In this document: one piece after another, positions 31,785 through 44,400 of the stretch
Layout: each line of letters begins with the position of its first letter
Numbering within the stretch: position 1 is the first letter of the stretch
Assembly (NCBI RefSeq): GCF_902459465.1
Contig: NC_047068.1
Span: 20,855,195 to 20,919,194, forward strand
Reading direction: 5' to 3'
Source of the DNA: Asterias rubens
Lineage: Eukaryota; Echinodermata; Asteroidea; Forcipulatida; Asteriidae
Length of the DNA stretch: 64,000 nt
The notes under the pieces: generated by a model
Database searches by the model: none
Told to the model about the DNA's origin: nothing
Seen by the model: the letters and a program-made list of their open reading frames with translations, nothing else
Program-made: the position numbers and the translations under genes

Positions 31785-32471
31785 GCCAGATATTTGCTGA
31801 TGAGCCTATGTGCACAATCACCTTTGAACTCGCTTCTTTTCACATGGCTTTCTTGAGATTCGCAGTTAAATCCGACGTACATGTGTTTACATAAAAACCA
31901 ATTTATGTAATTTTCACTTGCGGATACTAGGACAGGGGACCAGTCTACCATACACATTAATCCAGAAACAGTAGATGGCGGCTGTCTTGTGAGACAGAGG
32001 AAGAGGGAAGCATGCAGGACTCTTCCTGTGACGTCACAATTATACTAAAGTGATACTGGAAGTCCTTCAGTGCCGGCCGTGGAAGGAGGGCAACTAGCTG
32101 TATGCTGACTGGCAAAACTGGACTGGTATGCAGCCGATGCACACATCTTGGGCGGATGTATATCACAAGGGCGCTCACGTCAGCCCACACTTTGTAGTGT
32201 TACTCTGTTGTGCTAATGTGATGCTTTCATCACTGTTGTGGCGGCCAATTGTGCTTATTACAGTGGAAAGACACATCTAGCAGGCATCTTGTATATGATG
32301 ACGTACAATAAAGCAGATTATGTGAAATTTCCTTGCTGCACTTTTTACATTGCTGTATAACGGGAAGGTCTCTCAATCAATATCCACATTGAAGTTCACG
32401 AATAACTTAATAACAGGTGGTGCGTGGCATTGATACATTGCGGTATTATATATATTGTATGTATAGCTCTT

Positions 32472-35400
32472 TTATGGACGTGTATGGGTTATTGGTTCGG
32501 CATAAATGGGACTGTCGCCGTTTGTGACAGTCACACTTGTCGCATGTTCATTCAAAGGCGACTCGTCCTGAAGCGGCTCGGAGTTGAAATACCCACCATC
32601 CTCTTGAATGACGTCATGGTTGCTGTTATTGTTCACATTATACGGGCGGTTTCCAATGAGGACTATGCCATTGTTTTTGATTTTCTTATTGTCATTGTTG
32701 TTCTGCGGGGCTGTGTGTCCATTCTGGAAGCCGGATTGGTACGGTATGGTGTCGTACTCACCCTCCAGCTCGGGCGTTGCGATCAGAAACACCCCAGAGT
32801 CACTGGAGGCTGGGGATGCCAGCTTCGTTGGAGAGCGCTTACCGCGCGCGCCCGGAATGACCTCGCCGTTTGCAGGGTCGGTTTTACCGCCTTTGGTTTT
32901 GCTGCTGGACCGGCTGAAGAACAGCTTTGATTTGGAAGCTTTCTTGCTCGGCTGTTGGGCCTCCTCGGCTGATATTTGGCGGGAAGCTAAGCTGTTGATC
33001 GTCTGCTTCCTGGCAGGATTGGCCTTGATTGGCCGCTCCAAGTTCTCCTTGGCTGCTTTCTGCAAGTTGTGTAAATGCAATGTCAGTTTGGTGAACTGAT
33101 AAGTAAATTTCAACATTATACTTTTTAGTGTTCAGGACTATATAAGTTCAGATTGTGTCAGGGATTTTTTCGAAAAATTGATAATGTTGTATTAATGAAA
33201 ACTAAGATATATATTTTCTAAACTCATGAGTCAGCAGATGTCATCACTTCAAATTCTAACATGAATGTCTGAAATATTGACATAATGTTTACGTCTACGA
33301 TACAAAAACCCAAAACAAAACAACCAAACAAAAACCTTAGAAACAAACACCACAACACCCTCAACACACAAACAAACAAGCAAACACTCCCATCCACCCC
33401 CCCCCTCCCCCAAAACAGACAAACGGAAAGGGAGTACTTACCTTGTATTCAATACTGAACTGGATGAAATTCTTAAAGAAATCGCTTGGTTCCATTTCCT
33501 TGTGTTTTACGCCAAACGATGTACACAGATGCCTATAAGCATCTTCCATGATCTTAAACCGCTCCGAGAGGTCGTACACTGTGTCGAAAGCATTCTTGTA
33601 AAATTCCTGCGGAGAGAGTATAAATGTAGCAAACGTTGAGTCATGGCATCAATTGACGAGATATACATAAATAAAGAATACACTTTGAAACAAATCCAGC
33701 CTGGATCAGAGCTGATCCGGATGGCAGTTCCAATGGTTGATTTCACAAAGATAGCCATATAATTTGGGACTCGTCCTAGGAGCTATAGGACTAAAGTAGA
33801 GGCTAGTCCTAAGATTGGACGATTAACTCGTCACATTCCATGCTCGTCCTTACTGCATGTACATTATAGTATTAAAGCGGTGGACACTATTGGTAATTAC
33901 TCAAAATAGTTATTATCATAAATCCTTTCTTGATTACGAGTTATGGGGAGAGGTTGGTAGTATAAAACATTGTGAGAAACGGCTTCCTCTGAAGTGAAGT
34001 AGTTTTCGAGAAAGAAGTAATTTTCCACGAATTTGATTTCGAGACCTCAGATTTAGAATTTGAGGTATCGAAATCAAGCATCTGAAAGCACACAACTTCG
34101 TTTGACCATGGTGCGACAATTAAAGGTGTTTTTTCTTTCATTAGTATTTCGCAACTTCGACGACCGAATAAGCTCAAATTTTCACAGGTTTGTTAATTTA
34201 TGCATACGCTGAGATACACCAACTGTGAAGACTAGTCGTTGACAATATTACCAATACTGTCCAGTTTCTTTAACACTTTGCGAACTTCCACTCTGGGGAC
34301 CTGACACATTTCGGGGCAGCATGGTACAACTAACTCGATTTCAACGGTTAATCCAAAGCCTATCTATGGTTGAGTACAAGGCACCTCGAATGTTATTTTT
34401 AAATTTCATTAACCAGAATGAAACCACATAGTAAACCACCGCTTAAACGAATAATCGGCTATACCAAACACGACCTCTGGCTCTCAATGTGTGCACAAAA
34501 CGTAGCGAACATTTTGCCACAACATGTGCGTGCCCGAGGCCATTTTGTTTTAGATGACGAAACAGAAGTCAATCCAGACTAACTGCACATAGCATTACTT
34601 AAAGGAACTGTTATGGGCACCTTTAGTATTTGTCAAAGACCAGTGTTTTCACGTGGTGAATCCTAACATATGCATAAAATAACAACCTCCGAAAATTTGG
34701 AGTCAACTGGTTATCGACGTTGCAAGAGAATACCGAAAGAAAAAACACCCTGGTTGCGAAATCGTGTGCTTTCGTATGTCTAAAATGGCCTTGGGTATCA
34801 AGTATTTTAGTTCAGTCTATTTGAGTGAAAAAATACCTGTTTCTCAAAAACTTTACTTCAGAGGGAGCCATTTCTCACTATGTGTTATACTATCAACAGC
34901 TCCCTATTGCTCGTGACCAAGTTTTTACTTATTTTGAGTTATTAATTACCATTAACGGTGTCCAGTGCCTCAAACTACCTTAAAACCTCTGTACCAGAGT
35001 GTCTCACGTGATTTATGTTTAGATTTATGTTTATGTGATTTATGTAAAAGCTCTTTAATAAATTTCCCTGTGCGATTTTGAAACCAACTTCTTACTTCAA
35101 TGATGGAGTTGTTTTGCTGTCGGTCTCTTTCTGATTTGGCAAGATCTAAGCCTTTCCGTAAGCCATGGATGTCCATCGTCAACGATTCCAAAGATGCTAT
35201 TAAAAATTAATACAAACAAAGTTTAAAACATGGTTTCAACGAAGAGTTGATTATGCTACTGTTCTATTCCTATAGCTCTAACAATAACAATTATTACTTT
35301 AAGGTAACATTTGTATTTGAATAGGTAACCTTCTAAGTATAACGACAAAGTACCCTAAAATTAATTAATTAAATGTAGGCCTATAAAAAGTGTTAAGGTT

Positions 35401-38400
35401 TAAGTTGAAATTAATCATGGTGTTTTCCTACGGCTGTAACTAAAATGTTTGTTTTAATTTATAATAAAAAAAGGTTAAAGCAATTCGAAGATATAAACTT
35501 AAAGCATGAACAATCCTTGGGTTTATAATTAAAACTGAATGACAACTTTGATTGAACCTTAATCAAAACTAGTTAGTTGAGAGGCTGACTGAAAAGGCAA
35601 ACAGTTAAGTGTTGATTTAAGGGGTGAATTAATGCATAAATTTAGTTAAACCGTAGTGTGATCATTTCAACCAGAGCTAGTTTTTATGGGGGGGGGGGGG
35701 GGGTAATCAGGAAATTATAAATAATTAGTAAAACTTAGATATTCACATAAAAGACCAAACACAGTCGTCTACGTCATTAGAATTGACAAAGACGTTAAAA
35801 TCACCCAAATTCAAAATGGGATTAGGAGTAGGATCCAGAAAAACTGGAAAATTAAAGCCAATCAAAGTGTCTATTTGAGAAACAATTGGTGGCTATGAAT
35901 CAATAGGAGCGGAGTGGTGAGGACAAGGTGTTCAGTATGGAAGTAAGGATAAATATAACAACGAAGTATAAAAAAGAGAAACAGAAATATAAAAACAAAA
36001 TTTATATCAAAGGATCCGAGCAATCGGAAAAGGATAAAACAAAAATATTTGTGTCAAATACAAGTTAGTTTCAAGAACACATCCAATTAAAGCATGATGA
36101 TAAAATACAAGGAAAGACATAGAAAATTAAGAAGCACGGTGATGTGCATCATTGCAAACAACAAAGAATCATGGACAATCAATAACATAAAACATATCAA
36201 CACAACTATAAGATTCCATGTTTAAAAATGCACAGATAGTTAAAGACATTTAAATGCAACAATTTTATCAATCATACAATAATGAATCTTGGGCCGGCAA
36301 AACACAATTGTGTCCACAAGTTAATAATAACATATGATGAATAATGATGATAAAATGCCAAGAAAGATATAGAAACATTAATTATTATGAAGCAAAATGT
36401 ACGTCATTTAAAACAATTAAGAAAAATGGGCCGGCAAAAGATATACAAATATTAACACAACAATAAGATACCATGTTTCAAAATGCAAAGAGCGACAACA
36501 AAATTAAAAGCAACATTTATGTGATCAATATACAATAGTGAATCTTAGGCTGGCCATGAGAACAAATGTAAAAACCACTGTGCCCACAAGTCAATATAAC
36601 ATAACTTATGATGAAAAAAATGCAAAGAAATCAAACTTGGCATCATTAGAAGCAATACAGAATCATGGGCCGGCAGCAAGATATACAAACAATATCAAAA
36701 CAATAAGACACCATGGTTAAAGCAAGACATGTCACCACAGGCCTCATTAATTGATAAAGACTCAACAATTTGCTAAGCCTTGCTTAGCTGAGACATATTA
36801 ACACTATGCTCTTTGAAAAACGCGTTCATTCGGCACTGTACTGATAATTGCTTCAAGCAAAATTTTCAGTATTGCCTTTTATTTCGAGATTGTAAAGAAT
36901 TTACAGTGATGTAATACTTACATGTTTTGACATTCTCAAGAGCAAGATCGTCATACCAGTTGTGGATATCCGGATAGCATCTTCGGATCGTCTCGGCAAG
37001 ATAGTTGAGGAAGTTATGGGAGCGGTCTGCCGCCTTCACAAATGTTAACTGCAGACACAGAGAAGAAAGTCGAAGTGATGACACTTCGCGAGAATTTGAT
37101 AAAGAATGGCCCTAAGAAGTTACGTGCAACAGTGGCCACTCAATTCAAAAAATAAACTCTCACATAACTCCTTCCTTTATGCATGTGTTCACAATACAAA
37201 TAAAACAGTCAAGGAAACCCGTCCATCCTACATAAAAACACATTTCTAAACACATTGGACAGACCCCAAGTATAGACACCAACCTCGTCCACCACACGAC
37301 CTTTGGACAAACGGGAGGGAAACGACTGTATTGGGGACGGTGCTGCCAGGTGTCCAATACTTATCCATAATTATTGGACTCCATTATTCAATTATGGAAT
37401 GTCGCGGCAGTTTACATGGCAAAATATAGCATGACACGTTACGCGCTTCCCACCAATTAAAAGATCTCTCTATGTGGTATAAATTATAGTAACTGATATG
37501 TTGGTGCATCTTGCTTTATTATAACTTCTTTGCTAATTCTTTTCAGGGCACCCAGGGAGAACTGATAGGGTTACCCTGGTTGAACAGGATGAAATAAGTA
37601 AATAAATGACAGATAAAAATTGTAACTCACTCTGTCTAATGTGGCCAGTTTAAAACCACTGGCTGTACCTCTACGACTGCTGTTCATGTAGTTACCAAAA
37701 GCCAATATGATCTGCAAAGGGACATTATGCAAGCAACAATGAACAGACTGTAAGAAACTTAAACATTTTTTGTTGCGGTGATAAGTTTAAAAAGGTAAAA
37801 GTTGTAAGGTAAGTTTTAAAATGAGTCATTATATTTTATTTCATTTTTGTGTTGGTTTCGCAGGTGAAGATATAAATGTACACTAGCAAAACAATCAGAA
37901 ACACACAAATTAACCAACAGTTAAACAAAAAGGTAGCACGCCCGATGGATTTAAAAGTAAGTTAACTACCAGGCAAAGTTGCTCTCCTGATTCTGCAATT
38001 TATATTAAGAAGAAGACACACATTAAAGGTATTACAAATATAGTATCATGGATATGAGAAAAACAAACAAGATTTTACAGTGCAAACACATCTTTAGAAT
38101 TATGTAGATCACAATATTCACGAAACTACAGGGCCAAGGTGATACAATATTCAACAAAAAAGCCAATCACTAGAGTTATTAGTTCAATTAATTCAATTAA
38201 ATTCAATTCAATGAGGTGAATTATTCAAAGTATCACAAAAATACACGACAGAAGTTATAAAGACTTACGTTGGCGTGTTTAGTTCAAAGTTGCTTTGGAT
38301 TTTTTCACGCCAAATCTTACTGTAATAAATCATTTTTTTTTATAAGAACAAAGAAATCTTAAAACAAACCTCAAATAACTTCTTAAGCTTCTTGCTTTTG

Positions 38401-41400
38401 ACGATGCTTTCAGCTGCAGTAACAATGGCGGCCATATCCTGAATATATCAAACAGAAAATACTTTCATGACACAAAAATGTTGTTCTTGAAGACGAGCAG
38501 AGTTAACTATTAGAAACATCGAGACACAACGGCTCTTTTCAGCGACGAAACTCATTTCACAATGTATCTACACGATGTTGCATTTTTTATTTATTAATCT
38601 TGAAGATGACCAGAGTATACTGTTCGAAACGTCGATACCACAGCGGTTCTTTGTACAAGAGATTTATGAACGGCTGTAAGGATTCACTAATTATAGTCAA
38701 TTCTTAAGGCCACGGCACATGAGGTAATTTACAGACAACCAGTTCCAGGCAATCTCTACGAAGAAAGTCCACTCACATTTCAATTTCACCTATCTGTTTT
38801 GTGGATCGTAAGACACTGTTCGAACCAAACTGGCCCTGTAGCATGCACTGCAGTTGGTTGCCTCCAAGTTGCCTGCAAAAGTTGCCTCATGTGACAAGAC
38901 TCTTATATAAGGCCACGCCTCTTTGCCTCATTACCATAACAATAGACAATGATCCTTACCGGTTGGAGTGAAACAATGAGCTCATTGTAGATTCCCATGA
39001 AGGCCATTAGACGCAGCTTAGACTCGTACCGGTCAACTCGAGCCATCTGAACATTCAACAAAATTATACAATATTCAAAGTGATGTGATTAAATGCAACG
39101 ACAATTAACCCATAAAGAGTCATTGCTATAGTATCCTTAATATTTTTGAAAGAAACTGTCCGATACGTTCGTTTTCAAGGGAGCTTAAAATAAGAGGAAG
39201 TTAAACTGACAAAATTTCGTCACAAAAGTTGTTCATGATTTGTTATTTTCTCATATTTTTAAATAATTATCTTCAATATTTCAAATTTGATAGTTGTATA
39301 GTGTAATTTGTATAGTACACTAATTTTTATTGCGAGAAGAGGAAGCCTGGGAAGTGCAAAAGTGAACAAGAAATTACACAATAAAATAAATGTACACAAA
39401 TAAATACAAACATTATATACCATAACCACATTACGTTGAAGTGAAATGATTCTCAAAATACTTTATGCAATTGAAGGCTGATGTACTTCTACTATAACCA
39501 AGTCATTACCAAACTTATACCTTCCCTTTAAGTGGCACTCATGCAGTTATTTCTGATTCCATTTTTATTTGTAATAATTATTAATTTTTATTTATTAGTC
39601 TGTAAATGTATCTGAATGTTATGTTCCTCTTAATGAGTGTTACCTGAAACATGAACTGCTCCGCTTCCCCCATTCCATCGTAGTCGTCAGCGTGTTTGGC
39701 AAGTGACTTTAACTTAAAAACCACAATGAAAGAATATGACAACACACATCAAAGAACTGTTAACAGGATTTTGTTATCACTTAATAATTGTGGTCGAAAG
39801 TATCAATCTAACACCAGAGTACTTGAAGTATAGGTTTGGTTTTCTACATTTCTCATTAAGAATTAGAAAGTATTAGTTATTATGATAGTTCAATTTCGGG
39901 ATTTAAATATGTCGATATCGACTTATTTATATATTTTATTTATATTTAATTTTTATTTTTGTTATTTTATTTATATATTTATTCCTTTATCAATATATGT
40001 ATTTATTTTTTGTTTTGGGGGTGGGCTTCATTTCAAAGATAACACCAACAGTTAACATGGCAGTGGCCAGGGTTTGTTATTAATGTTTTCCTATGTAGGG
40101 CCTACCTCTTCTTTAGAAGGGAGGAACTTGAGAAGGAGCTCAGCGAACTCGCCGGGTACCAGGCTGATGTCACACTTGTCGATGCCCTCCTTCACCTGTT
40201 TTGTTGACAAACCGATTCGTCGCTTCGTAATAACTGTATGAATGAAACAGTCGTTGAATTAAAATAATTGTTTAACTGCTATTTTTCAAAACATTTTTGT
40301 CCAGTATTCCTTTTTCAACATTACTACATTGACAGCAAAAGCAATTTGTGGAGCTTGATAAAAATGGTAATGGTAATTATTATGTCGAACATATTTTGCT
40401 TTCATTTCATTTCATTTTATTTTCTAGACAATGCACATCTCTGATTATCATGACATGCCATTACTATTAATTGTCACAAAATGTACAAGTAATACAATGT
40501 TTAATAAGGAAGTCAATGTTCGGTTGGCGGTAAAATCATATCTAATTATTGGTTTTCCATTGAAAACCTATCTTGCTATTTAATCCACTGCTGTAGACAA
40601 TGATGAATTTGAGAGACCAGGTAGTTATGAATAGAACTACATGGTCAAGCAAACTGAACATCAATTATAGAAAACCGTGCAACGCCTCAGAAGTAATTCT
40701 GAAATCAGTATTTTAGACTTACAGGTAATTGCTATTGGCATACAAACTAACTTGTTAACGAGAAATGGAGGGTTATTGATAGTATAAAACACGGTGAGAA
40801 ACGGCTCCCACTGAAACAAGTATTTTCTCACTAAAATAATAAAACACTTCAGGCCTGAAGTCGTTTTTCGGCATCTGGAAGCACACAGGTTTGTGCTACG
40901 ATGGTGTTTTTTCTCTAAATATTTTCTTGCAACTTCGATGACCAATTGAGTCAAATTTTCACAGATTTATTATTTTATGAATATTATGTTGGGATACATC
41001 AAGTGAGAATACTGGCCGTTGACAAATACCAAAGGTGTCCAGTGCCTTTAAGTGATCAGGTAGCTAACATATGGAGCTGTTTATTTTGACGGAAAAGAAT
41101 CTATCTACCTAAATTCCTTGCTCGATTTGTCTCAATGACCGTGATCTTCTCAGCTAGTCTCTCCTGCAGCCGTCTAACTCTGTCCATGGCTTCAGTGTTA
41201 AGCTTGATTTGTCGAAGGCGGAAGTTATGCTCAAAGTCGCTGAAGTCTAGTTCTGTCAATACTCTTTCATCGTCGATGTGCTGGAGATAATGATAATTTA
41301 AGAAGAAAAGAAAAAAGTTTATTTATAACTTCAGTGCAAAACAAATAGTTAATGGCCTGGCATTTCGACCCTAGCAGGGTCTTTCTCGAAGGCTAAATGA

Positions 41401-44400
41401 CAACAAAGCAGTCATGAACCGTAATTTCAGTGATGAGAGATTGTATGATTTTCTAGTTGGATATAATTGTTAGTCAGTTTGTATATGGCGATAGTTCTGT
41501 GGTGGTTGCAGAAAAGAGACATTATGATTAATGCAAACATAATTATTCTCTCAAAATTGTTTGGCTAAAAGAGACCAAACGAACAAGTGGTCGACTTTCT
41601 ACACAACATGAGTTGTCAGTATAACCATAGTGAATTGTATTGTATCATCTCACTTTGCTTAGCAATTAAAAGTGGTTTACATTGAAGATCAACGTTTGAT
41701 ATTAATTACAGATAATAACTATTACCTTGAATATAGTGTTGGTGATAGGATGCAGCGTGACCCAATTTAGCATCGGTAATGGCGCGTTGGAAATTATTCT
41801 CTTTTTCCTTCTAGATTCTAGAAACAAACAGAAATAGAGCATCTCGAAGTGACTATTGTTTCAAAAGAACAAATGTGGGGATGCAGTCGCTATACATTTG
41901 TTTACGGAGCTCTTGAAGTGCCATCCAATTATGTTGAGATCCTGACATAATTTTCTCGATAATGGTAACATCTTAAACGTGCAAGGTGACGACATCCTGT
42001 GATGGTTTACCAGGGGATGACAACATATTGAAAGTATGATGTTGTCTTCATAATATATTCAATTCAATTCTGCATCAAAACTCATTCACTGGAAACCACA
42101 ACATGGATGCAGGAAACATGGTAGACCAAAATTGACCTACTGGAGAAAGCAGAGCTATAGGCAGCTAGCAATGCAGGACAGAACCCTTATTATCATGTTG
42201 CAGCCATCTTGAATTTCCCCCGTTGACATCAATGTAAGGAAACCAAGGCTGGAAGAACAAAATAGTCTGGTTCCTATTTGCAAAATGATTATTAGCACTC
42301 ATTATTGTTATTTGATTCAAGGAACAAGACCAAGATGGAGACAGCATGATAGAGAGCCATCATTTATAGTTCGGGGACAGCACCTGTTAAAGAGATTGGA
42401 CCTTTTCGGTAAACAGTATTGTCCAAGGCCCACACTTTGTGTACCGCAACTTCTATATCAAATAACAAACCTGTGAAAATTTAGGCTCAATCGGTCATCG
42501 GAGTCGGGAGAAAACAACGGAAAACCCCACTCTTGTTTCCGCGCGTTTCGCCGTGTCATGACATGTGTTTAAAATAAATCCGTAATTCTCGTTAACTAGA
42601 ATTTATATTGTTTTGCTGTTTTCTCAAAAAGTAAAGCACTTCATGGACGTCATGACATGTGTTTAAAATAAACCCGTAATTCTCATTAACGAGAATTTAT
42701 ATTGTTTTGCTGTTTTCTCAAAAAGTAAAGCACTTCATGGAATAATATTTCAAGAGAAGTCTTTCACCATTGCCTTCTGTAAACCCTGAAAGTTATTTGT
42801 AAATCTGTGAACTTTTTTTTTTTTTTTTTTAACCGAAAGGGTCCATTGGCTTTAAACTAACTAAATTAATTGATATTGAAAATGTGTTACCTGTTCGTCC
42901 AAACATTGGCGGTGCTGGCGGTGGGGTGGGTAGACCAGGAGCTGCTGGGATGGAACTAACCGGGTCTATGATTGGATTAATGATGGCCAAGGGTGGAGGG
43001 GGTACTTTGTCCGGTACTGAAGAACCTGCACGGGGTCTGCTTGGTGAACCATCTAAAAGAAGTATGAATTATAGTAGCCAAAGGTTTCCAGTTATTGAAT
43101 TGGCAAGTAAATGAATAATTATGGTGCGTTTTCTTAAGTATGCATCTCAAAGACAAAGGCCTACTCGGTTCCCTTTTTGTTGGAGGCACTGGGCACGTTT
43201 GATAATTGTAAGATACCGGTATTCTCACTTGGTGTATTCAAACATATGCATAATATAACACATCTGTGATTTTTTTGTTTCGCTCAATTGGTCATCAAAG
43301 CTGCAAGAAAAAAATGAAAGAAAAAAAAACTGTTGTGCTCTCATATGCCGAAAAAGGGCTTCAGGCCTGAAGTCTGCTAGAATTTGAGTGAGAAATGCGC
43401 TCTTTCTCAAAAACAACTTTACTTCAGAGGGAGCCGTTTCTCACATTGGTTTTTGCTATCAACAACTCTCCATTGCTCCTACCAATTATTTTGCCTTTAA
43501 CCTGTAATGAAAAACAATTACTTTTCGTTGAGCTATTTATTCACATTATTTGGTGAAGTCACAATGTAAGAAACCTCTAAAGCAGCCGGACGATAATTTT
43601 GAATTATGTGTTCAAAAAAGAGTGTGTTTTCTCACGTTCGATGGGATAATAATAACTTACCTGATACTTTCATAGTGGTTTGTGCCGTCGTCACTTGCTT
43701 CGGTGAAAAGACGGGTGACCGTGGCACTCCATTCGCCTCGGCCCCGGTCAGGGCTGGGGTAGCGGTACCCGTGCTTGGTGCCTCGGAAGAGTCTTGACTG
43801 CTCGGTGGCTCGGACTGATCCAGGGGCTTCATCAGTAGCTGGAAGGATTTGACCTCGGTCTCTAAGTCCTTTCCTGTCTGCTGCTTGTACACTTTCTGTG
43901 AAATGGGGTTGGGAAAAAATCAGAAAGTACAATAAGTGAGTGCTAATGAAGATAATGTACACTTCAATTGTCTTGAATTCAACTCAATTAAGTTGTTTTC
44001 GGGGGCTTCATCGGGAGCTGGAAGAGTTTGACTTCGGTCTCTAAGTCCTTTCCTGTCTGCTGCTTGTACACTTTCTGTTATGGGGCGTTGGGAAAATTCG
44101 ATGGTACAAGAAAGTTATTTATTTGTTTTTCTCTTTCTAAATATATAATTAAACAATATTATATCAAAAATTGAAAGAAAAACAAAACACCACAAGGGAA
44201 TCAGTTCAACAATATCTCTCAAGGGTTCAACTCCATACGTTTGGTAATGACTCTGGAAATTAATGGCAATAACAACTTGTGTGGCATGGTAAGAAGTACA
44301 GCAGCTTTGTATAGTATAATGCATTTTGAGAATGATTTTACTTCAAAGTACCACAGCGGTTTTGGAAAAAACAAAAATCATAATCGCAAGAGAAGCACTA

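Noticed and set aside
32424-32930. Plus-strand open frame of 168 codons
   Set aside because: It lies entirely opposite the last formin exon, whose minus-strand frame has the coherent splice acceptor and family context.
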